Source of the DNA: DASUAL01 sp050733055 | GTDB lineage: Bacteria; Gemmatimonadota; Gemmatimonadetes; Gemmatimonadales; GWC2-71-9 | Reading direction: 5' to 3' | NCBI GenBank assembly: GCA_050733055.1 | Contig: JBOHSI010000009.1 | Span: forward strand, 1 to 7,126 | DNA length: 7,126 bases | Shown: positions 6,331 to 7,126 of the stretch, in pieces | Layout of the letters: each line of letters opens with the position of its first letter | Numbering within the stretch: position 1 is the stretch's first letter | Program-made: the position numbers and the translations under genes | The notes under the pieces: model-generated | Told to the model about the DNA's origin: nothing | Database searches by the model: none | Seen by the model: only the letters and a program-made list of their open reading frames with translations

Positions 6331-7126
6331 CAGTTGAGCCGCTCCAGCACGCCGCGGATCACTGCCGTGAGGCTGGGCTCGGCGCGGCGCGCCACCGCGA
6401 TGATCTGCTCCACCGTCGCAGGCTCGAGCGCGTCCGGGAGGCATTGGTCCGTGATGATCGACACCCCGAGCACCCGCATATTCATGTGCCGCGCCGTGAT
6501 CACCTCCGGCACGGTGCTCATGCCCACGACGTCCGCGCCCACCGCCCGCAGCATCCGGTATTCGGCAGGGGTCTCGAGGTTCGGGCCCGTCACCGCGACG
6601 TACACCCCCTCGCGCAGCGTGATGCCCTGCTCCAGCGCCACCGCGCGGGCGAGTGCCCGCAGCTCCGCGTCATAGGGTTCCGACATGTCGGGGAAGCGCG
6701 GCCCAAGCGCGTCGTCGTTCGGTCCGACGAGCGGGTTGTCCCCGAGCAGGTTGATGTGGTCGGCGATCAGCATCAGGTCACCCGGGCGCCACAGCGGGTG
6801 CATCCCGCCGCAGGCGTTTGACACGATCAGCGTCTCCGCCCCGAGACGTTTGAGGACGCGGACAGGGACGGCGATCTGCTGTAGGGTATAGCCTTCATAG
6901 CGGTGAAATCGTCCCTGCATCGCGGCCACCCGCTGGCCCGCGAGCGTGCCGACGAGGAGTTGCCCCGTGTGGCTCTCCACCGTGGCGAGCGGGAACCCCG
7001 GGAGGTCCGCGTAGGGGATCCGCGCCTCCACCTCCAGCTCGTCGGCCAGCCCCCCGAGACCCGTGCCCAGGATGATCGCGACGTCGGGAACGAGCCTCGT
7101 CCGCGCCTGCCCGGCGCGGACCACTG
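6330..7126 (-). CDS. Purine nucleoside phosphorylase, trimeric PNP-II type (5' partial)
   Basis: Predicted to catalyse phosphorolysis of purine nucleosides to free base and ribose (or deoxyribose) 1-phosphate in cytoplasmic purine salvage. Counting from the GTG at 7124, the visible protein has the phosphate-loop ILGTGLGG (18-25), GRFHRYEGY (71-79, Arg72 and His74 matching the phosphate-site Arg/His), a SNACGG segment (102-107), the GPRFPDMSEPYD block (141-152), GPNLETPAEYR (180-190, purine-binding Glu184) and VGMSTVPEV (200-208, phosphate-site Ser203). These are diagnostic of the PNP/MTAP trimeric family. The position equal to human Asn243 is Asp226 (in IITDQC), as in a PNP subgroup I recall from Bacteroidetes. 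Family members usually have some 10-15 more residues before the ILGTG loop, so the true start is probably to the right of the window and the GTG at 7124 is likely internal. The stop TGA shares one base with the ileS ATG. Family assignment is firm; exact base preference is not. Confidence 0.93.
   Translation of the reverse strand, partial: VVRAGQARTRLVPDVAIILGTGLGGLADELEVEARIPYADLPGFPLATVESHTGQLLVGTLAGQRVAAMQGRFHRYEGYTLQQIAVPVRVLKRLGAETLIVSNACGGMHPLWRPGDLMLIADHINLLGDNPLVGPNDDALGPRFPDMSEPYDAELRALARAVALEQGITLREGVYVAVTGPNLETPAEYRMLRAVGADVVGMSTVPEVITARHMNMRVLGVSIITDQCLPDALEPATVEQIIAVARRAEPSLTAVIRGVLERLN

Noticed and set aside
6331..6444. An N-terminal extension of IleRS starting at 6444.
   Set aside because: The extra 38 residues lie entirely within pnp in another frame and have no IleRS similarity. 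The ATG at 6330 gives a normal N-terminus with a TGATG junction.
6330..6450. A T-box or other leader element before ileS.
   Set aside because: The region directly upstream is pnp coding sequence that overlaps the ileS start, leaving no untranslated leader. Any such element would have to lie upstream of pnp, outside the window.
3175..6675. A 1166-codon open frame on the plus strand, antisense to ileS and the end of pnp.
   Set aside because: Its translation is rich in Arg, His, Val and Leu with no recognisable domain, and it mirrors the codon phase of genuine ileS. Long antisense frames are expected in very GC-rich genes because stop codons are rare.

Overview
The window is a GC-rich, entirely coding stretch of bacterial chromosome. 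All eight recognisable genes lie on the minus strand, so transcription runs from the right edge to the left edge. In that order they are: a purine nucleoside phosphorylase (5' end beyond the window), a type 2 isoleucyl-tRNA synthetase (ileS), a DksA/TraR-family zinc-finger protein, signal peptidase II (lspA), an RluA/RluD-family pseudouridine synthase, CheW, CheY, and the first 126 residues of CheA, which runs off the left edge.

The genes are packed almost without gaps. Three junctions are one-base stop/start overlaps (TGATG or TAATG), one is a 17-base overlap, one an 8-base overlap, and the last two gaps are 9 and 4 bases. I see no promoter, terminator, RNA gene, insertion sequence or CRISPR array, and no intergenic stretch near 300 bases. 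The simplest reading is one long polycistronic unit. It joins nucleoside salvage, tRNA charging, transcription control, lipoprotein maturation and RNA modification to a chemotaxis-type CheW-CheY-CheA signalling core at its 3' end.

The host cannot be fixed from the window alone. The very high GC, a 1060-residue IleRS2, a Bacteroidetes-like PNP subtype and the ileS-dksA-lspA-rluD order are compatible with a soil or sediment lineage such as Gemmatimonadota. A myxobacterium-like or other high-GC phylum is possible. This is a low-to-moderate confidence inference.

The most notable observation is in the IleRS active site. The class I HxGH signature is replaced by G-I-H-H at residues 56-59, a swap of the first and third positions (GXHH). 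This altered motif is known from a bacterial IleRS2 in which it gives extreme mupirocin resistance, so the enzyme is predicted to be mupirocin hyper-resistant. Further points are a compact stem-loop lying exactly between the Shine-Dalgarno sequence and start codon of the rluD-like gene, an Asn-to-Asp change at the purine-recognition position of the PNP, a Gly-to-Cys change in a conserved LspA motif, and the fusion of housekeeping and chemotaxis genes into one overlapping cluster. No clearly new multi-gene defence or mobile system is present.
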